A stretch of DNA of 37,159 bases from Rhodothermaceae bacterium (lineage in GTDB: Bacteria > Bacteroidota > Rhodothermia > Balneolales > Cyclonatronaceae): positions 1 through 37,159 of the forward strand of contig JAIVHB010000139.1 in the NCBI GenBank assembly GCA_020201275.1. Direction: 5' to 3'. The position numbers and the translations under genes were made by a program. Positions 15,728 to 24,317 of the stretch are shown piece after piece; the stretch's first letter is position 1; each line of letters opens with the position of its first letter. The notes under the pieces are model-generated. The model did not search any database and had not been told where the DNA came from. It worked only from the letters and a program-made list of their open reading frames with translations.

Positions 15728-17473
15728 TTACTTTGAGCCTGCACTTTGGGGTTTAAGCGCCTCATCACCAATTTTAATGTCTTTGAGCCTCATCTGCAGG
15801 TTTGTACGGTTGTTCCAGGTGTTTTCTTCAAGCACATAAGCCAGGTTAAGCCCGCCTTCACCACACTCCCGTACATCCGGCAGGAATTTGTGCATATTGA
15901 ACCCGATGGCATCCAGCGGCGTCGTGCCGTTCTGGGCTACTTTCATCTTCAGGTGCCCGTTGCCAACCACGGTCGGGTTCCCCACTACACGAAGGTTACG
16001 GCTTACGAATATGGGTTTAAGGTTTTGAGGGCCGTAGGGTTCAAACTGGCTCAACTGTTTCCAGAAGATGGGTTTGATGTCACCCAGATTCAGGTCGGCA
16101 TCGATTATCAGCTCCGGATCCTGCTCGTCGAGGCCCAGGCGTTCCATTACGATCTCCTCAAACCGCTCCTTGAAGGCATCCAGGTCTTTCGCGTCCAGGG
16201 TGAGGCCGGCCGCGAACTCGTGTCCGCCGAACTGAACCAGCAGGTCGTCGCACTCCTTTAGCGCGTTGTATATGTTGAATCCCTTGATGCTCCGGGCCGA
16301 TCCTTTTACCATGCCATCCACCGTACTGAGCATAACCGTTGGTCGGCAGTAGATGTCGACCAGGCGCGATGCTACAATGCCGATCACACCCAGGTGCCAC
16401 TCGGGGTCGTGCAGCACAACAGACGATGATTTGTCCATGTCGTAATGGGAGTCGATGAGCACCATCGCTTTTTCCATGGTCAGGTTATCGGTATCGCGCC
16501 TGCGCATGTTCACGGCCTCGAGCTCTGTCGCAAAAGTTATGGCCTCATTCTCCGAATCGGTTATCATCAGTTCTACGGCCAGTTTTGCGTCGCCCATGCG
16601 GCCCGCCGCGTTAATGCGTGGACCGATCGAAAATACAATCTGGGATGTCGATATTTTTCCTATACCCATCTTGATATGATCGGCCAGAACCCTCAGCCCG
16701 ATCCGCGGATTTGTATTCAGTTTTTCGAGGCCCAGGCGCATAAGCACCCTGTTTTCATCAACAATCGGCACAATATCGGAAGCGATAGACAGGGCCACCA
16801 GGTCGAGGTACTGGTTTGCCGTTTCCATGGGCAGGCCAAGCTCCTTCAGGGTGGCCTGGGTCAGTTTGAAACCCACTCCGGCACCCGACAGGCCATCGAA
16901 GGGGTAGGTACAGCCGGGCCGTTTCGGATCGAGTACAGCCACACAGTCGGGGATTTCGGGACCGGCATTGTGGTGATCGCAGATGATGAGGTCGAGGCCC
17001 AGTTTTTTCGCCATTTTCGCCTCTTCAACTGCCGTAATGCCGCAATCGACCGAAACAATCAGCTTCGCACCCGATTTTTTGGCCTCCTCGATACCATCAA
17101 TACTGATTCCGTAACCGTCCTTAAACCGGTGGGGTATATAGTAATCGACGTGCACCCCAAAGTTCTTCAGGAAACTGTACATGATGGCGGTCGCAGTAGT
17201 CCCGTCGACGTCGTAATCGCCGTAAACAAGCACCCTTTCATGATTTCGGATGGCATGGGCAAGGCGGCTGGCCGCTTTTCCCATATCCTTCATCAGAAAA
17301 GGATCGTGCATTAACCCGGCGGTGGGCCGGAAGAAGGCTTTGGCCTGATTAAAGGTGGTAACACCCCGGATGGCGAGAAGCCTGGCGATGGTCTCGGACA
17401 CGCCGAGCTCACGCCGTAGTCTGAACACAGCTTCCCCGTCATCAGGTTTTGCATAAACCCAACGTAAAGACAT
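15728..17473 (-). CDS. recJ: Single-stranded-DNA-specific exonuclease RecJ
   Basis: The 581-residue DHH-family nuclease shows the RecJ motif series: VYGDYDVDGTTATAIMY (motif I, about residues 78-94), SVDCGITAV (motif II), CDHHNAGP (the DHH motif), VALSIASDIVPI (motif IV) and, in the DHHA1 domain, GSARSIKGFNIYNAL and FGGHEFAAGLTL. The C-terminus carries the OB-like domain (PTVVGNGHLKMKV). RecJ degrades single-stranded DNA 5' to 3' in recombination and mismatch repair with manganese or magnesium. I start it at ATG 17473 (MSLRWVY), preceded by an AGAGAA purine stretch; an earlier in-frame ATG at 17539 adds 22 unlikely residues. It is divergent from the methyltransferase gene. Confidence 0.95.
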   Translation of the reverse strand: MSLRWVYAKPDDGEAVFRLRRELGVSETIARLLAIRGVTTFNQAKAFFRPTAGLMHDPFLMKDMGKAASRLAHAIRNHERVLVYGDYDVDGTTATAIMYSFLKNFGVHVDYYIPHRFKDGYGISIDGIEEAKKSGAKLIVSVDCGITAVEEAKMAKKLGLDLIICDHHNAGPEIPDCVAVLDPKRPGCTYPFDGLSGAGVGFKLTQATLKELGLPMETANQYLDLVALSIASDIVPIVDENRVLMRLGLEKLNTNPRIGLRVLADHIKMGIGKISTSQIVFSIGPRINAAGRMGDAKLAVELMITDSENEAITFATELEAVNMRRRDTDNLTMEKAMVLIDSHYDMDKSSSVVLHDPEWHLGVIGIVASRLVDIYCRPTVMLSTVDGMVKGSARSIKGFNIYNALKECDDLLVQFGGHEFAAGLTLDAKDLDAFKERFEEIVMERLGLDEQDPELIIDADLNLGDIKPIFWKQLSQFEPYGPQNLKPIFVSRNLRVVGNPTVVGNGHLKMKVAQNGTTPLDAIGFNMHKFLPDVRECGEGGLNLAYVLEENTWNNRTNLQMRLKDIKIGDEALKPQSAGSK

Positions 17474-17803
17474 AATAGTTCTCTTTTTCTTTTTATTAAC
17501 ATGAAGGGAGTCCCGGCTGTCATACCGGTGAAACCGCATCGCTGTGTCCGGCGATTTTCTTTTTCGAATTACGCCAATATTAACAAATTTGAGCCAATAA
17601 AGGTACTGCGACTATTTCACCATTTCCATCACCCCGACTGTTACAACCACTGATAATTATTGTTATAGAGCCTTCTCGGGGTCAATTCTTACAAAGAATT
17701 ATTATTCATTTTCCCATATTTATCACATTCAGTCTCCCTATTTTTACAGTTAACCACGCAACAACCCAAAAACTTGCCCGATTTGTCCGTACCACCAGTA
17801 TTT

Positions 17804-18931
17804 ATGTCAGAACAAGCCTACCCCATCTATGCCGACACCTACCCCTCCCTGGTTTTTTACCTGAAAAAGGAGCTGGAATCGATCGGAGTATCCGGCTGGA
17901 CAGAGACGGGGCAGGGACTGATTGGTGAAGCAGGTGATCTGGACCTCTACAAGCTCATCATCCATTCCCGGCTGGCCCTTCGTTTTCATAAAGTGCTGCA
18001 CCGGTTCCCGGCATCCGAAACTGACGAACTGCAAAAAGCCTGCCGGGCAGTTGACTGGACCGGCTTGCTTACACTTAGGCGCAAATTCACTATCAGACCG
18101 CTGTTCAGTGTGAGCGGCAAGGATGTAAACGAGGTAACCGATGCGGTAAAGAGTGGTATACTCAGTTACTATCAGGAGGAATTTCAGGTTGAACCCGGCG
18201 AAGACGATATCAACCCACCGCTTTCTGTGGGAGTGGCCGTGCTGGAAAATGATGAGGTACTGGTTATGCTTGATGCGGTCGGTGAACCGCTTAGCAACCG
18301 GGGCTACCGGGTGCGCAAAACAAGCCCCCTCGATGAGGTTATGGCTGCCGGGCTCACCCGCCTCTCGGGCTGGGACCCCGAAACGGTGCTCATCAATCCC
18401 ATGTGCGGCGATGGGGTGATTGCCACAGAAGCGGCCTTTATCGCCAAAAACAAGGCACCTGCCCTGCACCGCAAACAGTTTGAAATCCTGCACTGGCCCT
18501 ACTTCCGCAGTGCTATGTGGAAGTCGATGCTCGACGAAGCGCAGCGGCAGGCAGGCAAGGAGGGTTTTGTTGTTGAGGCATCCGATCCCGACGGGCGTAC
18601 GCTCGATATGGCACGGCTGAACATCAAACAGGCACGGCTGGCCAGGAACATCCACGTAAAAAAAACCGACCCGTCACGGATTTTCATGCCCGAACAGCGC
18701 GGTGTAATTTTGATGCATTTCCCGACACAGCAGGGCCACGGGGCCATCACCTGGAGGAATATTGAGCTGGATGCGCTCATCTCGAAAATGAAAACCCTTG
18801 CCCCTGAATACCGCCTGGCTGTGTTTACTGACGATGCTGTGCTGAAGACAAAACTGGCATTCAGCACACAGAAAGAGATAGAACTGACCTATAAGGATAC
18901 AGACTATGAATTATTGATCTATCAGTTTTAG
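17804..18931 (+). CDS. THUMP-type rRNA methyltransferase homologue (RlmL N-half/YpsC-like) with degenerate motifs
   Basis: The 375-residue protein aligns by eye with the RlmL/YpsC group: a THUMP-like region at about 1-165, LSNRGYR (164-169), PLDEVMAAGLTRLSGW (175-190), then the Rossmann methyltransferase with WPYFRSAMW near 231-239 and SDPDGRTLDMARLN near 260-273. Family members form N2-methylguanosine in 23S rRNA. Two key motifs differ: the SAM loop is NPMCGDG (198-204), where DPxCGSG is usual, and the catalytic NPPYG is replaced by MHFPTQ (304-309). The fold should remain but base methylation is doubtful. The ATG at 17804 is the first ATG; a TTG lies 30 bp upstream. Confidence 0.75.
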   Translation: MSEQAYPIYADTYPSLVFYLKKELESIGVSGWTETGQGLIGEAGDLDLYKLIIHSRLALRFHKVLHRFPASETDELQKACRAVDWTGLLTLRRKFTIRPLFSVSGKDVNEVTDAVKSGILSYYQEEFQVEPGEDDINPPLSVGVAVLENDEVLVMLDAVGEPLSNRGYRVRKTSPLDEVMAAGLTRLSGWDPETVLINPMCGDGVIATEAAFIAKNKAPALHRKQFEILHWPYFRSAMWKSMLDEAQRQAGKEGFVVEASDPDGRTLDMARLNIKQARLARNIHVKKTDPSRIFMPEQRGVILMHFPTQQGHGAITWRNIELDALISKMKTLAPEYRLAVFTDDAVLKTKLAFSTQKEIELTYKDTDYELLIYQF

Positions 18932-18941
18932 GTCTATTTAT

Positions 18942-19033
18942 ACCGATGCGGCGAATATTCGGATTTTCGGTTCCGACGTTTATTCAAACCGATGTTGCGG
19001 GAATCCGGATTCAGATCCCAACATTTCTGCAAT
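18942..19033. repeat. Tandem pair of diverged 46-bp repeats
   Basis: Unit 1 (18942-18987) and unit 2 (18988-19033) both begin with ACCGATG and share GCG, CGGATT, TCC, AC and TTT elements in order, about 70% identical with one gap. Unit 2 contains the perfect 12-bp palindrome GAATCCGGATTC (19001-19012). The pair fills the space between the methyltransferase stop and the agcS promoter. Confidence 0.55.
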
Positions 19034-19060
19034 CCGCTTTTAATGAGTTTAAAAAACATT

Positions 19061-19088
19061 TTTACGGTTTCCGGTTAATAGTTATAAT
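19061..19088 (+). promoter_or_regulatory. Sigma70-like promoter for the AgcS symporter
   Basis: TTTACG (19061-19066), 16 bp and a perfect TATAAT (19083-19088) lie 33 bp upstream of the ATG. This form differs from the TAnnTTTG elements elsewhere in the window. Consensus match only. Confidence 0.4.
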
Positions 19089-19121
19089 ATCCCTCCGTAT
19101 CCATCCGGCAAAGAGATAAAT

Positions 19122-20507
19122 ATGCTTGAGACCATAGAGTCGTTTTCCGAAAAGTTTGCAAACCTGGCCTGGGGCTTCCCCCTGCTCATTCTGCTTATAG
19201 GCGGCGGGTTGTTTTTTGTGATAATCTCCCGATTTCAACCCTATTTCTATCTGGGGCACAGCCTGAAAATACTGACCGGCAAGTACGATGATCCGGAGGC
19301 CGAAGGCGACATCAACCACTTTCAGGCTCTCAGCGCCGCACTTGCCGCGACTGTGGGCATGGGAAATATTGGTGGTGTAGCCGTAGCTATTACCATGGGC
19401 GGGCCGGGCGCCCTTTTCTGGATGTGGGTGAGCGCCATGGTGGGCATGGCCACGAAATTTTTCACCTGCACGCTCTCTATCATGTACCGTGGCAAGGATT
19501 CGTCCGGCAAGCTGCAGGGCGGCCCGATGTACGTTATCATGGAGGGTCTTGGGAAAAACTGGAAACCCCTCGCGGTTTTCTTCAGCGTTTGCGGCCTGCT
19601 CGGTTGTACGCCCATGTTTCAGGCCAATCAGCTCACCCAGATTCTGCGTACCGAGCTCATCATACCGATGGGCCTGATGGGCGAGTCGCAATTGACGGCC
19701 GATCTGATTGTTGGTATTATTCTCGCCATGATCGTATCCCTGGTCATTTTTGGGGGAATCAAGCGTATTGGTTCCGTAGCCGCAGCGCTCGTACCGGCAA
19801 TGGTTTTAATCTATGTAATAGCAGTACTCTATATCATCTTCATGAACCTGGGGGATGTACCCTCATACCTGCACCTGATCGTTACAGATGCGTTTAAAGG
19901 TGAGTATGTAAACGATTCAGCCGTGTTCGGAGGCGCGGTTGGCGCAGTTATCATTATGGGCGTGCGGCGTGCGGCTTTTTCTAACGAGGCCGGTATCGGA
20001 ACGGAGTCGATGGCACACGGGGCGGCCAAAACTAAGGAACCCGTACGCGAAGGGCTGGTGGCGATGCTGGAACCGGCCATCGATACCCTGCTGGTCTGCA
20101 CCATGACCGCCCTTGCAATCCTTATGACCGGCGTATGGACATCCACCGATGCCGATGGTGTTACCCTTACTGCCCGGGCTTTTGCTTCAGAGATGTCGTA
20201 TGTCGGTATCGGTCTGCTCATCATCTGTGTTACCATATTCGCGCTCACCACCATGTTCACCTATTCCTATTACGGAACGAAGTGCCTCGGTTTCCTTATC
20301 GGAGCCGAAAGGCAGCACTACTACAATTATTTTTACATAGTCAGCATCGTTTTCGGTGCAATCGCTTCCATTGATGCCGTAATTAACGTGCTCGACAGCG
20401 CATTTGCCATGATGGCCATCCCGACAATGCTATCATCCATTCTGCTGGCTCCAAAGGTGGTGAAGGCAACCCGAACCTATTTCGCGAACTATAAAGATCT
20501 CGATTGA
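19122..20507 (+). CDS. AgcS-family alanine/glycine:cation symporter
   Basis: The 461-residue membrane protein has about 11 helices. The family signatures are ALSAALAATVGMGNIGGVAVAITMGGPGALFWMW (about residues 68-102, read in pieces as GMGNIGGVA and GGPGALFWMW), GGPMYVIMEGLG, and AAFSNEAGIGTESMAHGAAKT near 287-307. These are highly conserved in sodium:alanine/glycine symporters. It would import small neutral amino acids across the inner membrane with sodium. A sodium-coupled amino-acid and a sodium-coupled sugar transporter in one window suit a halophilic or marine lifestyle, which is only an inference. It is convergent with aat. Confidence 0.93.
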   Translation: MLETIESFSEKFANLAWGFPLLILLIGGGLFFVIISRFQPYFYLGHSLKILTGKYDDPEAEGDINHFQALSAALAATVGMGNIGGVAVAITMGGPGALFWMWVSAMVGMATKFFTCTLSIMYRGKDSSGKLQGGPMYVIMEGLGKNWKPLAVFFSVCGLLGCTPMFQANQLTQILRTELIIPMGLMGESQLTADLIVGIILAMIVSLVIFGGIKRIGSVAAALVPAMVLIYVIAVLYIIFMNLGDVPSYLHLIVTDAFKGEYVNDSAVFGGAVGAVIIMGVRRAAFSNEAGIGTESMAHGAAKTKEPVREGLVAMLEPAIDTLLVCTMTALAILMTGVWTSTDADGVTLTARAFASEMSYVGIGLLIICVTIFALTTMFTYSYYGTKCLGFLIGAERQHYYNYFYIVSIVFGAIASIDAVINVLDSAFAMMAIPTMLSSILLAPKVVKATRTYFANYKDLD

Positions 20508-20593
20508 TTACCGGGGGCTGAACCGGTATTCATCTTTCATTGGCCTGCGCACATTTATTGACCTGCGATGCTGCAGCGATCCGGACCGGACAC

Positions 20594-21172
20594 TTAAAAC
20601 ACCACTTTGATCTTCAGTGCATCTTTAAGGATCTTCTCATAGGCACGGGAGCTGATCTCAACACAGCCGAACCTGCCGAGGTGGTCGGTGTAAAACTGAA
20701 CATCCCACAGCACAAATCCGTTTTCGGTCAGATGCCGGTGGCAGAACAAAAGGGCCGCTTTCATGGCATCCTTTTCCGACTGGAACATGCTTTCAGCGAA
20801 AAAAGCACCCCCGATGGCCACACCATAGAGCCCGCCGGCCAGTTTGTCATCCAGGTACACCTCAACCGAGTGGGCGGATCCACATTCATGCAGGGCAATG
20901 AACGATTTCTTCAGGTTTTCTGATATCCAGGTACTCTCCCTCGCTGCACATCCTTCAATAACCCCCCTGAAATCACGGTCTATGCCCGGTGTGTACCCCG
21001 CCGACCGTATACGTCGCATATCCCTTTTCGACAGCCGGAATCCGTTGAGCGGTATAATTCCCCTTTTTTTTGCAGAATACCAGTTCACCTCATCTGCACT
21101 CACAGATTCAGCCATGGGAAATATTCCCATCCGGTATGCCTCGAGTAGAATTGATGATGGAATGATACCCAT
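20594..21172 (-). CDS. aat: Leucyl/phenylalanyl-tRNA--protein transferase
   Basis: The 192-residue protein carries the Aat core: LLEAYRMGIFPMAE, NWYSAKKRGIIPL, FRLSKRDMRRI, STWISENLKKSFIALHECGSAHSVEVY in parts, LAGGLYGVAIGGAFFAESMFQSEKDAMKAAL, and VLWDVQFYTDHLGRFGCVEISS. It attaches Leu or Phe from aminoacyl-tRNA to N-terminal Arg or Lys of proteins, marking them for ClpAP through the N-degron pathway. I use ATG 21172 (MGIIPSS); a TTG 9 bp earlier is also possible. It is divergent from leucine dehydrogenase over 80 bp. Confidence 0.95.
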   Translation of the reverse strand: MGIIPSSILLEAYRMGIFPMAESVSADEVNWYSAKKRGIIPLNGFRLSKRDMRRIRSAGYTPGIDRDFRGVIEGCAARESTWISENLKKSFIALHECGSAHSVEVYLDDKLAGGLYGVAIGGAFFAESMFQSEKDAMKAALLFCHRHLTENGFVLWDVQFYTDHLGRFGCVEISSRAYEKILKDALKIKVVF

Positions 21173-21252
21173 AAATACCAAGGTTCTGTAAGCGCTTTTT
21201 TCGGCTTTAGAGGCACTATAGCCTGAAATATCAATTGCATATAAAACACATT

Positions 21253-22425
21253 ATGAGTATCAAAACAGCACCGGAAAAGTCTACAGGCTACGACAAATCA
21301 GTGTTCGAACTTCTCGAGGTAAAAGAGCACGAACAGGTAATTTTCTGTTCGGATCCGAAGGTGGGGTTAAAAGCGATTATTGCCGTGCACAATACAACCC
21401 TCGGACCAGCTCTCGGAGGCACACGGATGTGGCCCTATAAATCGGAGCAGGAAGCCCTTGTCGATGTGCTCCGCCTCTCACGCGGAATGACCTACAAGGC
21501 CGCTGTTGCCGGTCTGAACCTGGGCGGTGGCAAAGGGGTGATCATTGGCGATCCCAAAACCGAAAAGACGGAAGCCCTCTTCCGCTCGTACGGACGATTC
21601 GTTGAGGGTCTTGCAGGCCGTTACATTACGGCAGAGGATGTTGGCATCGATGTGCGCGACATGGAGTGGGTGCGCATGGAGACCAAATACGTAACCGGGA
21701 TCTCACGGGCACTGGGCGGAAGCGGCGATCCTTCTACCGTGACCGCCCTCGGCTGTTATGTTGGCATGAAGGCATCGGCCAAAAGGGTATTCGGCAACGA
21801 TTCCCTGAAAGGGAAAAAAGTAAGCATACAGGGTGCGGGACATGTAAGTACACATCTGGCCAATTACCTTCGCAAAGAGGGCGCTAAAATCTACGTCAGC
21901 GACCTGTATCCTGAAAAGGTGAACCAGATTGTAACCGATACAGGTGCCATAGCTGTTGATGTGGATGAAATCTACGATCTGGATGTAGATATTTTCAGCC
22001 CCTGTGCACTTGGCGGCATCCTCAACAGCGCTACTATACCCCGCCTGAAATGCTCCATTATAGCCGGATGTGCCAATAATCAGCTTGCAGAAGAAGATAT
22101 TCACGGTCCGATGCTCATCGACAAAAACATTCTTTACGCTCCCGATTATGTTATCAATGCCGGCGGGCTGATCAATGTGGCCAATGAGCTGGAAGGGTAC
22201 AACCGCGATCATGCGCACGATCAGGCCATGCGAATCTACGATACCCTGATCGATATCTACAAGCATGCTGAAGAAGAGGGGATCCCGACCTATGCGGCCA
22301 GCAACGAACTCGCTCTTAAGCGGCTCAGGCAGATTGGCAGGATCAAGTCTATCTACGCATCCAAAAGCCGGTTCTCGGGTCGCCTGGGCGAGCTGAACAT
22401 AGGCACCGGAGCAAACAGCCTCTGA
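21253..22425 (+). CDS. Leucine (branched-chain amino acid) dehydrogenase
   Basis: The 390-residue protein belongs to the Glu/Leu/Phe/Val dehydrogenases. Seen are GLKAIIAVHNTTLGPALGGTRMW in parts, the catalytic-lysine region RGMTYKAAVAGLNLGGGKGVIIG (two conserved Lys), TAEDVGIDVRDMEWV, FSPCALGGILN, and YVINAGGLINVANEL. It deaminates leucine, valine or isoleucine to 2-oxo acids with NAD+. The dinucleotide loop is GAGHVSTHLA, so Ser stands where the third Gly of GxGxxG is usual; the acidic residue of VSDLY at the next strand fits NAD. Start at ATG 21253; a TTG 18 bp upstream is in frame. hslO follows after 16 bp. Confidence 0.9.
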   Translation: MSIKTAPEKSTGYDKSVFELLEVKEHEQVIFCSDPKVGLKAIIAVHNTTLGPALGGTRMWPYKSEQEALVDVLRLSRGMTYKAAVAGLNLGGGKGVIIGDPKTEKTEALFRSYGRFVEGLAGRYITAEDVGIDVRDMEWVRMETKYVTGISRALGGSGDPSTVTALGCYVGMKASAKRVFGNDSLKGKKVSIQGAGHVSTHLANYLRKEGAKIYVSDLYPEKVNQIVTDTGAIAVDVDEIYDLDVDIFSPCALGGILNSATIPRLKCSIIAGCANNQLAEEDIHGPMLIDKNILYAPDYVINAGGLINVANELEGYNRDHAHDQAMRIYDTLIDIYKHAEEEGIPTYAASNELALKRLRQIGRIKSIYASKSRFSGRLGELNIGTGANSL

Positions 22426-22441
22426 ATCCATATCTTTGGGA

Positions 22442-23344
22442 ATGAACAAAAAAGAGAATTTTCTTAAAAAAGACCGGATCCTGAAAGCTGTTACATCCGA
22501 CAAGTTCTTCAGAATAAGTGTGGTCAAAACAACCGATGTTGTAAGGGATGCGCAGAAAAAGCACAATCTGTCGCTTATCAGCAGTATCATACTGGGCAGG
22601 GCGCTTACCGGCGCCATGCTGCTGGCATCCGATTTAAAGAATGAGGAACGCGTATCGCTCCGGATCGAGGGCAGCGGCCCGATCGGTCACCTTATTGCCG
22701 AAGCCAACAGCAGCGGCGAGATACGCGGCTATGTTCTGAATCCCGCCGCGGTGCTGGATCCGGTGAACGGGGCCGTAATCGGCGACGGGCTCGGGCTAGG
22801 CCTGCTCACAGTTTCAAAAGTACTTTATAACGAAGCACGCCCCGTAAACGGTACCGTCGAACTCATCAGCGGAAATATCTCCGAAGATCTGGCCTATTAC
22901 CTCTTTCAGTCGGAGCAGATTGCCTCGGCTGTAAGCGTGGATGTTAGCCTCGATAATAACGGGATTGTGAACCATGCAGGTGGGGTACTGATACAGGCGT
23001 TGCCGGGTGCTCCGGCCGACAAAAGTGAACTGCTGCAGCAGAACCTGAGGGAGATGAAAACCATCAGTTCACTGCTGCGCGACGGCAATTATGTGGATGA
23101 TATCCTCAGAATTGTAACCCGGCCCTATGAGGTGAAAGAATTATCCAGATACCCGGTTCACTTTTTCTGCCGGTGCAGCAAAGAACGGTTCAAAAACGCC
23201 CTATACCTGGTTGAACTGGATGAACTGGTAGATATGTCGGATGAAGGCCACGATCTGGTCTGCCATTTTTGCAACAGCACGTACCATATATCCGGTACCG
23301 AGATCGGTGAGATCATTCAGGACCTGAAGATCAAGATGAACTGA
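22442..23344 (+). CDS. hslO: Redox-regulated chaperone Hsp33
   Basis: The 300-residue protein has the Hsp33 core (RILKAVTSDKFFRISVVKTT, LSLISSIILGRALTGAMLLAS, LRIEGSGPIGHLIAEANSSG in parts, GYVLNPAAVLDP) and the C-terminal zinc site FFCRCSKERF plus VCHFCNSTYHI, giving CxC-X28-CxxC. It is a cytoplasmic holdase activated when oxidation releases zinc and forms disulfides. I choose ATG 22442; a TTG 6 bp upstream is in frame. The 16-bp gap after leucine dehydrogenase suggests one transcript. Confidence 0.95.
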   Translation: MNKKENFLKKDRILKAVTSDKFFRISVVKTTDVVRDAQKKHNLSLISSIILGRALTGAMLLASDLKNEERVSLRIEGSGPIGHLIAEANSSGEIRGYVLNPAAVLDPVNGAVIGDGLGLGLLTVSKVLYNEARPVNGTVELISGNISEDLAYYLFQSEQIASAVSVDVSLDNNGIVNHAGGVLIQALPGAPADKSELLQQNLREMKTISSLLRDGNYVDDILRIVTRPYEVKELSRYPVHFFCRCSKERFKNALYLVELDELVDMSDEGHDLVCHFCNSTYHISGTEIGEIIQDLKIKMN

Positions 23345-23387
23345 AGCAGTGAGCCTGCTTAAAATTCAGGCTGCCGGGAAATTGAGC

Positions 23388-24200
23388 CTAAGGCGCCGAA
23401 ATGAGCACTATATCTTCGGCAACAAGGCCCTTCTCGTTCTGCACCAGGTCGAACTCAAAAATCAGGTCCCTGCTGGGCAGGAATGAGCTGTCGAAGTCGG
23501 TTTCAAACTGCGATACATGGGCAAAAACGGTTTTGTAGGGCGATTCCGACGACCGGGAATCCGTTATCCACAGATTGTCGTCGATGCGTGCCATGTAGCG
23601 TAGGAAACCGTAACCGTCTGAGTGGGAAAAGTCGTAGCAGACCCCGCGCACTCTTGAACCCACTGTACCCCATTCATAGGGCGATTTAACCGGCAGCAGC
23701 CCGGGAATGGTATAGCCCGAAATGAACATGTCGACAGACCGTTTTAGCCCGAGCGGCACATTGTCGAAACCGATCATCTCAACCCTTACCCCCAAATTCT
23801 GAACAGCATTCACCACATTGATGAATGCCTCCTCATTGGTGAGAATGATTATCCTGTCCATCTCGGCGGCCTGGGTCAGGATATCGGTGGCCATGTGGAT
23901 GTCGAGGGCGCTTTTTTTAAGGCGGTCGCGTGAATCTGTTTCGGGATTGAATTTCATGGGTTTCTCAATCACCTTGTACTCAAAATCGCGCAACACTTCA
24001 CAGAACCGGGATGTTTTAACCTTATAATTCTGATCTTCCTTCGCCCTGTCTTTATCGAAAGCCAGATAGGCATGTAACCGGCTCGGCACGCTGCCATCGC
24101 GACAGGCAAATTTTCTGAGAATATCGTATCTGAGCCCGAATCCACCGTTTAGTGTAACATCGACTGCGTCGACATAAATACCAACTTTTCTGCTTTTCAT
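23388..24200 (-). CDS. NYN/LabA-like domain fused to a C-terminal cold-shock domain
   Basis: Residues 1-163 form a NYN (PIN-like, DUF88) domain: KVGIYVDAVDVTLNGG with Asp11, LRYDILRKFA, KKSALDIHMATDIL with Asp100, RIIILTNEEAFINVVNAVQNLGVRVEMIGF and LKRSVDMFISG. Residues about 184-268 look like a cold-shock domain: GVCYDFSHSDGYGFLRYM (RNP1-like GYGFL), VFAHVSQF (RNP2-like) and FEFDLVQNEKGLVAEDIVLI. NYN proteins are usually metal-dependent RNases; here the normal SGDxDF motif is TNEEAF (121-126), so one catalytic Asp is Glu and another Ala. I infer an RNA-binding protein with altered or absent cleavage. It is the last gene of a long minus-strand series, 117 bp after the flippase. Confidence 0.72.
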   Translation of the reverse strand: MKSRKVGIYVDAVDVTLNGGFGLRYDILRKFACRDGSVPSRLHAYLAFDKDRAKEDQNYKVKTSRFCEVLRDFEYKVIEKPMKFNPETDSRDRLKKSALDIHMATDILTQAAEMDRIIILTNEEAFINVVNAVQNLGVRVEMIGFDNVPLGLKRSVDMFISGYTIPGLLPVKSPYEWGTVGSRVRGVCYDFSHSDGYGFLRYMARIDDNLWITDSRSSESPYKTVFAHVSQFETDFDSSFLPSRDLIFEFDLVQNEKGLVAEDIVLISAP

Positions 24201-24317
24201 GTAATTATTCCGTTTAATAATAATAATCCGGATGTGCTGATTTCCGGATGGTTAATACTTGCTTGTCGAATTCTTAAACTATATATCTATTACGTGCCCG
24301 GGTGCGAAAATTATATA

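Noticed and set aside
16445-17314. A 289-codon plus-strand open frame inside recJ
   Set aside because: It is opposite intact RecJ motifs and its translation shows no domain, so it is a shadow.
22431-22438. TATCTTTG before hslO as a promoter
   Set aside because: It matches the -7 consensus but ends 3 bp before the ATG, has no -33 partner, and the gene follows leucine dehydrogenase by 16 bp. Chance is more likely.
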